Assembly (NCBI GenBank): GCA_036365145.1
Contig: JAEOAD010000888.1
Location: forward strand, 1,240,001-1,304,000
Reading direction: 5' to 3'
Length of the DNA stretch: 64,000 bases
From: Orientallactaga sibirica
Taxonomy: Eukaryota; Chordata; Mammalia; Rodentia; Dipodidae
In this document: piece after piece, positions 44,560 to 55,668 of the stretch
Layout of the letters: every line of letters begins with the position of its first letter
How positions within the stretch are numbered: position 1 is the first letter of the stretch
Notes under the pieces: generated by a model
Seen by the model: the letters and a program-made list of their open reading frames with translations, nothing else
Told to the model about the DNA's origin: nothing
The model's database searches: none
Program-made: the position numbers and the translations under genes

Positions 44560-44758
44560 TTTTAAATATTTATTTATTTGCAGTGAGAGAGGGAGAAGAG
44601 AGAGAGAATGGGCACACCAGGGCTTTTTGCCACTGCAAACGAACTCCAGTTGCATGTGTCACCTTGTGTATCTGGCCTTACGCAGGTACTGGGGAATCAA
44701 ACCTGAGCTGTCAGGCTTTGCAAGAAAATGCCTTTAACTGCTGAGCCACCTATCCTAA
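44560..44758 (-). mobile_element. DIP-like SINE
   Basis: 'aatatttatttatttgcagt' to 'gagccacctatcctaacc', diverged at the head. Confidence 0.85.
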
Positions 44759-45179
44759 CCCTATTTTTCAATTGCCTGTCTTTAATTTTCCAGAATAACA
44801 CAAGACCACAGGAAGTGGGATGCTGAGTGGCACCAAGGCCTTTCTGAAGGGAAGTGGCCTCATCACATGCTCCCTGGGACCCTTCTCCAGAAGCTGAGCT
44901 GATCTCACAGAACTGGAGGCTGCGGTAGTTGGTAAAAGGAGACATGATCTCTGATTGGACCGCAACATTTGCTGTCACTTCCATGCTGGGATGAAAGACA
45001 AACAAACGAAACCCTAAATGGGCCATAAGGGCACATCTGCCACACTGCAGTCTTTTAATTTTCCTCAGGTGACAACAGAAAACTGCCAGGCACTGCAACA
45101 CCTACCAATGTCTCTGTGAAATGCACCTGCCTCTTAAGGAACAACCTTCCATTCCCATCTCAAAATGAGAAGTATCCTG

Positions 45180-46087
45180 ATTTTTATTTTTATTTTTATT
45201 TTAACCCATTCACCAAATCTCAGAACAATTTAAAACCAGAAGAGCCATGCCCTCCACCAAAAAAAAAAAAAAAAAAATACTTTGAAAGGTTAACGGATAA
45301 CTCCAGAGTCATTCATCCAGCTGATTCCCAAGGAAATAGAAGGCATCTGGAAACGTATTTAAAAATTGATTTAACGTTGAGCCATGTTAAATGTTTTAAT
45401 TTTCAAGCAATGTGATGCCCACCAAAACATCAATTAGTCCCAGCAATCAGGCAGGAATATTGGCTTCTGTTGAGAGAGCCATTTGTTTCAGCTTTGCTAA
45501 GTGTTGAAGAAGGAGAAATCCAATGCCTCCCGGAGCTCCACAGAGGTGAAATCAAACCAGACTGGAAACCAGATCAGACCCTGGCCCATGAGGGAGTCAG
45601 TCTCCCTCTCCTCTCACTCTCTCTCCCTCACTCTCTTCCTCCCCCCTCTTGTTCTCTCTCCCTCTCCATGCTGTGAACAACCATCCTTTCTTCTCCACAG
45701 CCTCTCTGTCTACAAGCCAACATGAGACCAAAAGAATACCAGTTGGGGAGGCAGGTTGACTTAAGAATTTGAAAGATTTTTTTTTTCAAGGTAAGGTTTC
45801 ACTCTAGTTCAGGCTGACCTGGAATTCACTATGTAGTCTCAGGGTGGCCTTGAACTCACGGTGATCCTCCTACCTCTGCCTCCCAAGTGCTGGGATTAAA
45901 GGCGTGCGCCACCATGCCCGGCTTTGAAAGATAATTTTTGATCATTGTTTTCTCTTTTAGATGCCCTTTACAGAGCAAGGTCTTGGGGTTTCCCTGCCCT
46001 GGTTGGGCTCTGAGTTTAGATAGTCTCCCACAGTCTGAAGCAACCTCTGTCTCCTTAGCCAGCTTCTTAGGACACCAACCAGGCTAC
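45180..46087 (-). other. Presumed OTOA 3' UTR and downstream flank
   Basis: This is sequence directly after the OTOA stop on the minus strand. It is interrupted by a B1 (45778-45922). TTTATT runs at 45182-45201 read AATAAA on the minus strand, and a TTTAAT near 45395 reads ATTAAA; any of these could mark cleavage, but none is distinguished by a clear GU-rich element. A CT-rich patch occupies 45600-45670. Confidence 0.35.
45778..45922 (-). mobile_element. B1 SINE in the OTOA 3' flank
   Basis: Perfect target-site duplication 'tttgaaagat' at 45768-45777 and 45923-45932. Confidence 0.95.
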
Positions 46088-46146
46088 TCAGCACAGGCGC
46101 CCAACCATTAGAAGCAGCAGGGTGCAGCCAAGCCAGGAGGGCGCTC
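46088..46146 (-). CDS. OTOA: OTOA last coding exon: GPI-anchor signal and stop
   Basis: The acceptor 'gcattttag' precedes GAGCGCCC. The exon supplies two bases to codon 212 (GGA, Gly), then residues 213-230, APSWLGCTLLLLMVGRLC, and a TGA at 46090-46088. The Leu-rich C-terminal segment of about 15 residues, directly after a Ser/Pro-rich stalk and with little charge behind it, is the expected GPI transamidase signal. Remembered otoancorin proteins end in a similar SW-LGC-LLLLM type tail. The exon continues as 3' UTR towards lower coordinates, where I could not fix the poly(A) site. No AATAAA (TTTATT on this strand's complement) occurs within the first 140 bases. A B1 at 45778-45922 and A-rich sequence near 45182-45202 lie further on. 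Confidence 0.88.
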
Positions 46147-48172
46147 CTAAAATGCAAACACAAAGCCAGAAGACACATGAGGTCACTGCAGGTGGATGCA
46201 TCATGCCCAACTCTCTGAATCTCTCGTGGGCCTCCCTGGGATGGGACCCCCTGCCTGCAAGCCTTGATGAGTTCATCCCTTAAAGGGAAATGTTGGGGAA
46301 GAGTGAATGAAATGGGATGGTGAGACTCAAATGTGCCAGAAGATGCAAGGGCCTGGTTGCTCCCCAAGACTGACACTCCGGAATCTGTGTTAATCCTCGG
46401 GGGTTATGGTGATCAAGCAAGTTTAGCAGACAAGATATGAAGGGTCAGCCCTTAGGAAACCTTTGCCTTTTGCCAGCCTGTGGGGGGTGGGGACTAAATG
46501 GAAGAATGTTGTCCTTGGTCACTTTCTGACAGTGCAGGTTCAAGGGAAAACAGGAACCCACCTCTATGCAGAGGATTTGACAATGTCTGTCACATTTAGA
46601 AATGCACAGTCCATTTTGAAGAGTCTTGGACAGAACAGATGCAAACCATTAAAGGTCATTGGCTAGGCATGCTTTGTAACAGAAAGACACCGGAAGGTGC
46701 ATCCATGCAGATACGTTAGACATTGTCACGGTGTAGCCACATGACCAGCCATGGCACAGCTCCTGTGTATGGGTATGGAACTACTTCCAAGGCGCAGCAG
46801 CAGGTACAAAACACAGCGTGCCAAACAAGGAGCACTATGAGCCTTGGCAACAGTGCAGGGACTCCGTGCTGCTGTGCTTGCACAGCTACCTGTGGACAAA
46901 CACCAGAAGCTGGCAGCCCCTGGGGAAGGGAACTAGAACCCTCTACCCACAAGCCAACTTAGGCTGGGGAACAAGAAACAAAAAGGAATAGTTTCCTTTA
47001 AAAGCGTGCACCACTACGCCCTGCTGCTTAACATAACCTTCTGGCTTTGTATGTTTTAAACCACACGCTTTGGCTATTGTGCATATTATCTATTCATGCA
47101 AAATGCCTTATTTAGAAAAGATAACGTCAAAGGGTGTGGTTCCTGTTTACTAGTGCCACCTGTGGCCTCTTGTTGCCACGGAAATCAGGAATCCTCCAAT
47201 TCACCCACTATCCCCACCGGAAGCAGAGGGGTTGTTGACTTTGAGGATGGCCAAGCCAGGGAAAAAGGGAGGGAGGGAAGGAGAGAGGGGAGAAAGGGTG
47301 AATTTTAGTTAAACAAGTTTTTTTATCTCTGATATGTTGTCCATGTCCTTCCCCCTACCTAAAAAGTCCATCTGACCCACATTGCGCCTCAGGTTACTTT
47401 AGAGAGGATTCTGTGATCCTTTCCCTCTGCCCACAATCTAGCCCAGGTGTGCTTGCTGGGTGCTCTACCACGCCGCCTCATCTCCCACCCCACGATAAAG
47501 CCAGTGAGGACTGCCAAGATGTATCTGGCTGGGCTAAAGTGTCTCCCCAGAGTAAGGGCTGAGTCTACTCCAAAGCTGGTGCTCACTAGAGACAAGACTC
47601 ATGAACACTGGGAGAGTGGGCGGGAGGGCGGCGCGGGAGAGAAGGAAGCAAGAGTAAGAAGAGACCAGGTCATGAAAACCATCCGCCCAGAAGGAATGCC
47701 ACTCCGAGGGGGGTGCTTCCCCACCTCCCCTATCTCGCTCAGCCCTTGGTCACCACGCTCATTTCCTGCCCCGTCTTGACAGATTTGAGACCAGCTTCAT
47801 TTACTTGTTTTGTGCCTTCTATATTCCCAGCCGCTGGCGCTGATTTGGAACATAGTTGGTGCCTGATATACTGTGGTTGATTTCATTATACTGGACAGTG
47901 AGGAGGGCTGAAAGAGGCCATTGAAATGATTTACTCCTGAGGGATTCTGATTCAGTGGATTCCGGGTGGGACCCAGGCACTCAACCAGGAATCTTTGAAA
48001 GCTTCCCCAGTGACTTCATTGTGTTGCTAGAGTTCCAGGCAAGCTTGGCGGGTTTATCTCTAAATGCATATTCCCAGTGATTGCTGCAGGGCCCGCCCTG
48101 AATCTTGGTAAACTTCCGGGCTCGGTTCCGAGAGTCTGGAAATGGTACAGGAGGCAGTCGGGGCTCACTCAC
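46147..48172 (-). other. OTOA last intron
   Basis: Starts gtgagtga and ends gcattttag. Mostly unique; holds a B1 scrap (about 46998-47032), a G/A-rich stretch (47260-47300) and a MER5-like scrap (about 47930-48045). No further exon seen. Confidence 0.8.
47930..48045. mobile_element. MER5A-like DNA transposon fragment
   Basis: 'gattctgattcagtggattc' and 'gaatctttgaaagcttcccc' resemble the middle of MER5A. Similar scraps at about 53218-53285 and 60650-60715. Confidence 0.4.
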
Positions 48173-48400
48173 CTGGAGGAGATCCCCTGGAGGAAGCCCG
48201 GGTGGGGCGGGCGCTGGCGGGCGCGTCCAGCCAGGAGTGAGCCTTGGCGCCATCTAGTGCACGCTGGAGGCTCTGCAGCTGCGCGATGCTGAGCTGCCTG
48301 CGCTGCGCGGGGGTCACCGCGGCGGCGTTCTGGGGACCCAAGGAGGCGATCTGCCCGGACGACAGCTCCTGCAGGAGGGAAAGAGAGCAAGACCTTCGGA
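48100..48400. promoter_or_regulatory. CpG-dense patch with a CTCF-like motif
   Basis: CpG is strongly enriched across the penultimate OTOA exon. 'ttggcgccatctagtgc' (48244-48260) is close to the reversed CTCF core GCGCC-N-N-CT-N-N-TGG, with one mismatch at the last G. Confidence 0.35.
48173..48368 (-). CDS. OTOA: OTOA penultimate exon, CpG-rich
   Basis: This 196-nt exon runs from phase 0 to phase 1. The acceptor is 'ctctttccctcctgcag' before GAGCTGTC and the donor is CCTCCAG before gtgagtga, both strong. It encodes residues 147-211: [20 protein letters not shown], then [20 protein letters not shown], then [15 protein letters not shown], then [10 protein letters not shown], with Gly 212 split. 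The first 50 residues form the last mesothelin-type repeat. The Pro/Ser/Arg-rich end is a flexible stalk before the GPI signal and probably contains the omega site (inferred from small residues near [10 protein letters not shown]). Base composition is far richer in GC and CpG than the neighbouring exons, as if the exon were a small CpG island. An overlapping minus-strand frame (48169-48390) is only a shadow. Confidence 0.9.
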
Positions 48401-49527
48401 GGGACAGTCAGGGATTTCCTAAACCCCGGTTATCTGCCCAGAGCTGCACAACTTCGCCATACCCCATGTTTTCTTAAAATCAAATCCATCTTTCACCAAG
48501 CAAGTGCATGCATTTAATTGGGGGAAATTTTAATGGGAATTTCCAAAAATGGAAACCAGTAGGATGTGCCATAAGGAAGCATTTAATAGACGTCAAAAGA
48601 AAGAAACACATTTAGTTCCAACTATATTTGTTAGCCAACAATGTCAGAACTCCTAGCCTCCCAAATTAAAAAAATAAATAAATAAAAGGAACGTCTGGAT
48701 TTTTTTTTTTAAAAATTCTGCAGTAGTGTTAAAGCCATTCTAACTTCACACTGAGACTTTATCCTAAAGTCATCAGAAGTATTAAAGGGGGATCGTGACT
48801 GCGGCAATAAGAAACCTTCCCAATGCTTTAAGTCATCCACCAGAGGAAACAATGAAGTGAGGCACAGACCAGAAGGTCAAAGGCTTCCATCTGAGAATTT
48901 ACTAGCTGTGTGACCTTGGACAGGCTCCGCAGCCTCTCTGGGCTTTTGGATGGCTCAGAGAACTCACTTCCTATGCTAATTCTGTTCCTTTGGTATGACT
49001 GCGTGAATACGTGATGGGTCTTGTTAATGCTCAGAGATGGGAAAGGGTGGTAATCTGTTGGCAATGTCTGCTGTGGACAGACGTGGAGGATTCTGGGCTC
49101 TGACAAGGTGCTTTCTAAAGTCACCCACCTTCAAAGGACTTAGTGACTGGCCACCATGGGACCTTAATGATTGGGATGGTAGGACCTGCTTTTGCACAAG
49201 ATCTCTAACGTCATCCTTCCTGTTTGAATGGAGGGGGGTCGATAGGAGCAAAGAAGCTGGGAATTTTCATTCTCTTCATTCCTTCCTCTTCTCTTGTTTA
49301 CCTTCTCCTCTCCTTTCAGGTAGGTGCCTCTTAATTCTGCTTACATCCCTGTCCTGCATGCCACTCTGAAGCCAGCAAAGTGCCTGAACACAGCACCTCA
49401 GGCACCATCTGAGTCCTCTCCAGCCTCACCCCTGACCATTCACCCCAGCAGAAAAAGCAGGTGCATATGCAGTTGGAGAATGGGGAGCCCCTGTGGGGTT
49501 TGAATATATGTGTCCCCCATAGCCTCA

Positions 49528-49692
49528 GGGGTTTTTTTTGTTGGTTTGTTTGTTTGTTTTTTGAGGTAGGGTCTTGCTCTAGCCCAAGCTAGCCTGGAAT
49601 TCACTATGTATTCTCAGGGTGGCCTCAAACTCATGGCAATCCTCCCACCTCTGCATACCGAGTGCTGAGATTAAAGTGCACCACGACACCCA
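49528..49692 (-). mobile_element. B1 SINE nested in the LTR
   Basis: T/GTTT-rich tail, then 'gaggtagggtcttgctctag', ending 'gtgcaccacgacacccag'. Confidence 0.9.
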
Positions 49693-49705
49693 GATTCAGG
49701 CTTTT

Positions 49706-49908
49706 TAAAAAAATTATTATTTGAGAGAGCAAGAAAGGAAAAGAGACACACAGAGAGAGAATAGGCATGCCAGGGCCTCCATCCACTGCAAACAAACTCC
49801 AGACATGTGCCACCTTGTGCATTTGGCTTATGTGGGTCCTGGGGAATCAAACTGAGGTCTTGGCTTTCCAGGCAAATGCCTTAACCGCTAAGCCATCTCT
49901 CCAGCCCA
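49706..49908 (-). mobile_element. DIP-like SINE nested in the LTR
   Basis: Flanks 'att-c/t-aggcttttt' on both sides. Confidence 0.9.
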
Positions 49909-50051
49909 ATTTAGGCTTTTTGATTAAGTTTCCTACTTAGTCCCCAGCAGGTGGGGCCCTGCTGGAGAAGGAATGTCACTGGGAGTGGATCTTGAGTCTC
50001 TCTCGCCTACTGTGTGTTCATAGCTAGCTGGCACTTGCTGTTTTCTCTCCT

Positions 50052-50052
<1 letters not shown>

Positions 50053-50101
<49 letters not shown>
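50053..50101. repeat. (CT)n microsatellite
   Basis: About 24 CT units lie inside a MaLR-like LTR. The A/G strand gives a long Arg/Glu frame that is not a gene. Confidence 0.93.
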
Positions 50102-50102
<1 letters not shown>

Positions 50103-50905
50103 CAGATATGTGATAAAGTAAGCCGGCTTCCTCAACCATGATAAAGCTTTCCCTCAGAACTTTAACCTGAAATAAACCCTTTCCTCCCATAAGCTGCTTC
50201 TGGTCAAGAGTTTTGTCCCAGCTGTCACATGGAAACTGCTACTGCTCCTGTCCTCCATGTGCTCCCTTCTGCCTGGAACACTGCTCCCCGCTGCACCCAG
50301 CTTACCTGTGTTCCATAGTCCAGCATTGCCAACCTTCTTGTCTGAGGGGGAAGAGGGCACGAGCACTTGGCTGGCTCACATCTACTATTAACATAGTGTC
50401 AGTATAATAAAAATTATCTGCTTTTTCCCCAGTACTGCTGACTAGTGATCCACAGGCCAGATTGAATTCCTGGGCCTATGGTGTTTTCAAAAATAAACTC
50501 AATTTGGCTGCCAACATGTAATTATCAGGAAATTTCACATGAAAATGAAGACTTTTGGCTGCCTCTGTAAAAGCAAGTAAAGCCCACATGGTCACAGCAC
50601 ATCAATGTGCCAGTAAGGAAAAGCCACCCCTCATCTAGACAGGCCCACCCAATTCCTGAAGGCATTGTGCTATATGTAAGTCCTTCACCAATCGATCTCC
50701 AAATCCCAGGTACACCTAACCTGAGCCCATAATGATGTTTCTGGGAAAAAAAAAAAAAAAACACATGAAAAGGGGGAAACCCAACTGTGCTCCAAATCAG
50801 AGCAAACAAACATGCTTAGGAGATGCTTGCTCTATGCGGAACAGCCCACGCTACCTGCCCCATGTGGAGTGCCCCAAAGCGGACCAAGGAATTTGTTCAG
50901 TGGCT

Positions 50906-51212
50906 GCTAAGATTTGAGTCCAAAATGACCCCCATAGACCACATGTTTGAACACTTGGTCCCCAGCTGGTGGCACTGTCTTGAAAGGTTTAGAACCTTTG
51001 AGACCCAGGGCCTCGCTGGTGGAAGTAGGCCACTGCAGGGTGGGTCTTGCAGCTTACAACCTGGCCCTGCTTCTGGTCCCCTCTCTGCTTCTTGTCTGAC
51101 ACTGTGACAGGGACCGCGTGACTCCAGCACCTGCTGGACTGTCCCTCTAAGCCATGAGCCAAAAGAAACCTCTTCTGCTGAGTATGTTGCCACAGCAACA
51201 AGAAAGGGAATT
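50906..51212 (+). mobile_element. MaLR-type LTR
   Basis: 'tgacccccatagaccacatg', 'cacttggtccccagctggtg', 'aagccatgagccaaaagaaa', 'gccacagcaacaagaaaggg'. Confidence 0.7.
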
Positions 51213-51306
51213 CATCAGTGGCCTTGAGGCCAACTGTCTATTTCCTCAAGTGGCTATTAGGCCTCTAGTGTCCAGGGTATGGCAATGGTTCTAGGTATGC
51301 ACCCTG

Positions 51307-51432
51307 GCTGTGTGCCTTATCCAGGTGTGATGGAAAGAACACAGCTATAATCCCAGCATTCAGGAGGCCAAGGGAGAGGATCACATGTTCAAGGCCAGTG
51401 AATTCAAGGGAGTTGAGCTACATGGCAAGACA
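51307..51432 (+). mobile_element. B1 SINE, old
   Basis: 'agctataatcccagcattca' to 'gagctacatggcaagacagt'. Confidence 0.6.
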
Positions 51433-51439
51433 GTATCAG

Positions 51440-51788
51440 TGATGGTTTATAGTCATAGTCAACTTGACAGGACCTGGAGCCACCCAGGATGAATTTAGCC
51501 ACTGGGCATGCCTGTGAGTGATGATCTTGGTTAGGTTAGTGGAGGTGGGAAAATCTGTCTTAACCTTGGGCAGCATCCATGAGCCAGGGCCTGAATTGTA
51601 CAAAAAGGAGAGAGCCTGCTGACTGCCGCATTCATCCCTCTGCTTCCTCACTGAGGAGATATGTGACCAGCTGCCTCTAGTTCCTGCTGCCACGCCTTCC
51701 CTGCCGCGATGGACTCAAAGCCCAAATCAACCTTCCTTTCCTTAAGTCACTTCCTGTCAACATTCCATCACAGCAATGAGAACATCAG
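51440..51788 (+). mobile_element. MaLR-type LTR
   Basis: 'tgatggtttatagtcatagt', 'caacttgacaggacctggag', 'cacagcaatgagaacatca'. Confidence 0.7.
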
Positions 51789-52510
51789 GGACACCCCATC
51801 CTTACCAGAGCACACTGTCTCCCCCAAAACTCCCCTCTGATCTTGTGCATGCACAGGAAGCGTCTCTCAGAGCAGACTGTCCCCACAAAATTCTCGTGCA
51901 TGGATAGGAAACTTCTCTCAGTGGCACTTGGCTTCCCTGACTCCAGCTGACCCAATTCCACCCTCAGTGTTTCCCATAGTGGCGTATCACCTGTGATAGT
52001 GTTCTCTTCACACTTTTCTCTAAATCAATTAAAATATTTTTACTTAGACTTTTTTTAAAAAGAAACATAACGGAGAGTGCAATCCCCCATCTGTAAATCT
52101 GAGGTCCCAAAACTCTCAAAATTGAAAGATTTTTTCCAGAGTTTAAGACGAACTCATTTACTATTTATTACTACTTATTATTTGACCTGGATTGATGGGA
52201 GACTATCTATAGTGTATCTATTCCAACTAGTGTGACTTGTCACATATTTCTTCACAAATATCAATGTGTTTGCTTATAGTCACTTCCTCAGACACTGCTG
52301 GAGGTGTCAGGACATCTATAGTACATATAGGGTCATCTTTTCCAAAACCAGAAAACTTCTGAATTCTGAAATATATATGTCCCCAAGTGTTTTGCCTAAG
52401 GTTTTATGAAGTTGTCACACCTCCATAAATAGAAAATTAGTACCACTTGCTATGTAGCAAAATAATAACAATCATCAGCAGAAGCATATTTTAAAATTTT
52501 AAGAAAAAAA
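51789..52510. other. Intronic sequence, no feature seen
   Basis: About 720 bp of AT-rich OTOA intron without recognised repeats. Confidence 0.5.
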
Positions 52511-52512
52511 GA

Positions 52513-52674
52513 AGGCCAAACATGGTGGCACACATCTTTAATCCCAGCACTTGGGAGGCAGAAGTAGGAGGATCACCATGAGTTCAAGACCACCCTGAAA
52601 CTACATAGGTCAGCCTGAGCAAGAGTGAGACCCTACCTCGAAAAAACTAAAAAAGGAGGAAAAGAAAAAAAAAA
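52513..52674 (+). mobile_element. B1 SINE
   Basis: 'ggccaaacatggtggcacac' to 'gaccctacctcgaaaaaac'. Confidence 0.92.
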
Positions 52675-52839
52675 GAACTTTTTATATAAACACCTAAAGT
52701 TCTCTTTGAACCATCCATTGTTGACAGATCTCCAGCCCGACCAACACAAGGCTGGTTGGAAGTTGTCACGGGTTCCCCTGCGTGATCAGAAAAAAATGAG
52801 GTCAAGCTCCTATTTCTCCTTGAAGAACTGAGCACCTAC

Positions 52840-52937
52840 TTTGAATATCTCATCAGGAAGGCCTTTGATTGCTGATGGCTGGAAATACTGCATTAGCTCC
52901 TCGTCCAGCATCCGGAGCTCAGCCTTAGTTAATCCAG
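52840..52937 (-). CDS. OTOA: OTOA exon, third from the end
   Basis: This 98-nt exon runs from phase 1 to phase 0. The acceptor is 'ctctccccag' before CTGGATT and the donor is TTCAAA before gtaggt. It completes codon 114 and encodes residues 115-146: [18 protein letters not shown], then [14 protein letters not shown]. This is a typical mesothelin-family module, in which a short acidic helix is followed by an amphipathic segment with Leu-Pro turns. It is not visible as an ATG-initiated frame because the exon is short and internal. The upstream intron is about 1.6 kb and carries a B1 (minus), a B4 and two DIP SINEs. A further B1 lies just downstream, at 52513-52674, inside the following intron. 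Confidence 0.9.
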
Positions 52938-53294
52938 CTGGGGAGAGAAAGGAATCACAAGGGTTTAGTTGCAGCCGGCAAAACTCCACGAGTTTTATTA
53001 AAGGTGCTGCATAACGTACCGATCTGTGTGTCCTGGGAAAATGTCGTTCCTTACAAAATCACCCCCAGGATTCAAGTTCCTTAATCTACTTGGGGAATAT
53101 GTGGGTCACATTAACCCTGACTGATCTCCTATGGCTAAGTATTCCCAAAAGGAGGGTCAGCTTACACACCTTAAGACTGTGTATAAGTCTATTTAGGGCC
53201 AATTAAATCACATCTGTACCAGTGGTTTTCAACTGTAATGTGCATAAGAATCACTAGAAAAGCTTGTTTAAAAAGTATATTGCGAGGGAGGTAG

Positions 53295-53484
53295 GGGGCT
53301 GGAGAGACGCCTTAGTGGCTAAGGCACATGCCTGCAAAGCCAAATGGCCCAGGTTCAATTCCTCAGGACCCACAAAAGCCAGATGCACAAGGTGGTGCAT
53401 ACGTCTGTAGTTCATTTACAGTGGCCAGAGGCCCTAGTGGGCCCATTCTCTCTCTCTCAAATAAATAAATAAATAATTTTTTAA
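53295..53484 (+). mobile_element. DIP-like SINE
   Basis: 'ggggctggagagacgcctta' head, AAATAAAT tail. Confidence 0.9.
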
Positions 53485-53498
53485 ATTAAGTATTTTTA

Positions 53499-53783
53499 GG
53501 GCTGGAGAGATGGCTTAGTGGTTAAGGCGCCTGCCTCCTAAGCCTAAGAACGCTGGTTCCAATCCCCAGCGGTTCCAATCTCCAGGTCCTATGTTTAGCC
53601 AGATGCAGTGACGCAAGGGCGCAATGCCGCACTTGCCCACAAGGGGGCGCACACATCTGGATTTCGTTCACAGCAGCTGAGAGACTGCTGGCGCACCCAT
53701 TCTCTGTCTCCCTCTCCCTCTCTCTCTCTGTCTGTCTCTCTCTGTGTCTCTCTCTAAAATTTTTTTTTTAATTTCAAAAAAAT
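53499..53783 (+). mobile_element. DIP-like SINE, long subfamily
   Basis: Shares the tandem 'gcggttccaatc' and 'gcaatgccgcacttgcccac' with 11099. 'aagtattttt' flanks it (53488-53497, 53784-53793). Confidence 0.93.
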
Positions 53784-53805
53784 AAGTATTTTTAAATGCA
53801 GATTT

Positions 53806-54122
53806 GTAGTGGAGGAAGTGGCTTGGTAGACAGGAACAAATTCAGATTCCCAGAGCCCACATAAAGCTGGGCCCAGTACTTATCATCTTTAATCCCAAAT
53901 CCAAACAATGAAAGATGAGAGGCAGAGACAGAAGAGTCCCTGGAAGCTCACGGGCTGGCCCGCCAGGATTTTCAGTAATGAATAAGAGACGCTGCTTCAA
54001 ACAAGGTGAAAGATAAGGACAGACACTCGGGGTTGTCCTCTGACCTCCACACATGTGCTGTGGCATGCATGCACCCACATCCACTTACACCACACGCACA
54101 CACACACACACACACACTCCTT
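53806..54122 (+). mobile_element. B4 SINE
   Basis: 'gtggaggaagtggcttggta' head, 'agtaatgaataagagacgct', and 'cctctgacctccacacatgt' tail. Confidence 0.75.
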
Positions 54123-54144
54123 AAACACAAGCAGATTTACAATT

Positions 54145-54303
54145 TTTTTTGTTGTTTTTTGTATTTTGAGATATGGTCTCACTCTAGCTCAGGCTGACCT
54201 GGAGTTCACTATATAGCCTAAAGGTGGCCTTGAACTCATGGTGATCCTCTTACCTCAGCCTCCCAAGTATTGGGATTAAAGGCATGCACCACCATGCATG
54301 GCT
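54145..54303 (-). mobile_element. B1 SINE
   Basis: 'gagatatggtctcactctag' to 'gcaccaccatgcatggct'. Confidence 0.92.
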
Positions 54304-54520
54304 AGATTTGCAATTTTAAATGTGATAATTTTCTTGACAGGAATACACTTGTAGCAAAAATTAAAAGTATTGAAGACATTTCCCTCTGCAACTTAAGCCA
54401 TGAAGGCTACCTTGCACTACGGCTCTTTGATGTTTACCACACGTGACCAAGGCTTATTATTTGGTTCTGTTGTGTTTGATCTGGAAGGGGAGAGACGGCT
54501 ATGCTCTAGACACCTCTTAC

Positions 54521-54657
54521 CTGCGATGGTCCCAAGCTCCTGCAAGACACAACTGGTCCACTCAGTGGGATCCCCAAACACAACTACTGCCTTCTTCTTA
54601 AACTCAGCCAAGACTGGGGTGCTGCAGGGCAGGGTCCCGATTCTAGCTATGACCACC
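54521..54657 (-). CDS. OTOA: OTOA exon, fourth from the end
   Basis: This 137-nt exon runs from phase 2 to phase 1. The acceptor is 'ctctaaccag' before GGTGGTC and the donor is ATCGCAG before gtaaga. The split codon 68 is AGG (Arg). Residues 69-113 read [20 protein letters not shown] followed by [20 protein letters not shown] and LGTIA; the split codon 114 becomes GCT (Ala). The motif around GDPTEW is one I associate with otoancorin, and the Leu/Val/Ala-rich helical pattern suits the superhelical repeat fold proposed for mesothelin-family ectodomains. There are no stops or frameshifts. The plus strand also has a long open frame here (54400-54687), which is a shadow of this exon. Confidence 0.92.
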
Positions 54658-54902
54658 CTGGTTAGAGAGGAAAGAATGCAGTGTTAGTTTAGGGGCCTCT
54701 CCAGCCAAAAAGCAGTGTGCAGAAGGTAGGGAGGCCCAATGCCATACAGGATCCAGCTCACCCTGCTCTATTTCAGCCCAGGAAGAGGAAGAACACCAGA
54801 AAGTGGAGAACAACTACATAGATGAGTAGATGGATGCATAGAATGGATAGGTAGATAGATAAGTGGGTCATTTGCCATTCTAAGCCCTGGCATTTGGATT
54901 AC

Positions 54903-55045
54903 CTGAATTCTGAGATCTGTATAAGTGGAATCTCAGTGACGTTCATAGCGCACAGCATGGTACCAAGCCCTACCAAATGAAAGCTCTTCAGGTCCTGGAT
55001 GCCATAGCCTGAATCCCCCAGGAATCCTTGCAGAATTGATTTAGC
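54903..55045 (-). CDS. OTOA: OTOA exon, fifth from the end
   Basis: This 143-nt exon runs from phase 0 to phase 2. The acceptor is 'ctttatag' before GCTAAATC and the donor is TTCAG before gtaatc. It encodes residues 21-67 plus the first two bases of codon 68: [15 protein letters not shown], then [15 protein letters not shown], then [17 protein letters not shown]. The frame is open throughout and the sequence matches remembered mammalian otoancorin closely. Residues 55-57 (Asn-Val-Thr) form an N-glycosylation sequon, consistent with an extracellular protein. The following intron is only about 245 bp, so this exon and the next lie close together. The upstream intron, about 7.8 kb, carries three DIP SINEs, two MaLR LTRs, a B1, B4 elements and an old L1. 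Confidence 0.9.
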
Positions 55046-55668
55046 CTATAAAGAAATAGGAAACAGCTGCTTGTATCTTTCCTTCAAAACCCTCTTGCCC
55101 TTCAGAGTGTAGACATTCAAGTTCTTCCACATCAGGATCTGAACATTCACAGCATCTGTTTCCACAACTTTCCAACAAAATTGTAACTGTCTCCCGACTG
55201 CCTTTGCTCAAAGCAGTCCCTCCATCTAAAATGGACTTCCACATTTCCAACTGTTGCAATGCAACCGTTCTTTACGTTTTAGTGCAATCCAAATATCATT
55301 TCTGCAGGAAAAGGTCAGCTAGAATGACTTTTGTTCCTCTCTTTTCTGCAGAAATTCATTTGCTCCTCATTTTTCAATGTATATAAAAATGATCTGATGT
55401 TAAAAATTACACAGAAAGCATCTCCAGGGAACTTTGATTTAAAGAGTCTGATTGGAGGGTCTCATAATTCCAGCAGAGTGGTTGTTCATTGTTCATGACT
55501 ATTCCCTGAAAAGCCACCCTCCCCCACAATCCCTCTGTGTGGTTTGTTCTTTTAATAGCATCACACAGGTCATGATGTAGCCTCGTCTTGTCCCAATCAA
55601 GTCATCTCTTAACCTTGTTGTAGTGACTGATTGTAGATTAAGCATTTGATCCATAAAGAATGAAGCAA

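Larger units (their letters stand above)
49492..50240 (+). mobile_element. MaLR-type LTR split by B1 and DIP insertions
   Basis: Begins TGTGGGGTTTGAATATATGT, resumes at about 49909, and ends near 'ggaaactgctact'. Carries the (CT)n tract at 50053. Confidence 0.75.

Noticed and set aside
1..46000. Exons of a neighbouring gene such as UQCRC2, expected downstream of OTOA from human gene order
   Set aside because: I saw no matching exon sequence; the neighbour probably lies beyond the left edge.
46740..46965. GC-moderate stretch in the last OTOA intron that might be an extra exon or small RNA
   Set aside because: No in-phase acceptor and donor pair, and the flanking exons already join in frame without it.
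54400..54687. 95-codon plus-strand frame
   Set aside because: Shadow of the minus-strand OTOA exon at 54657-54521.
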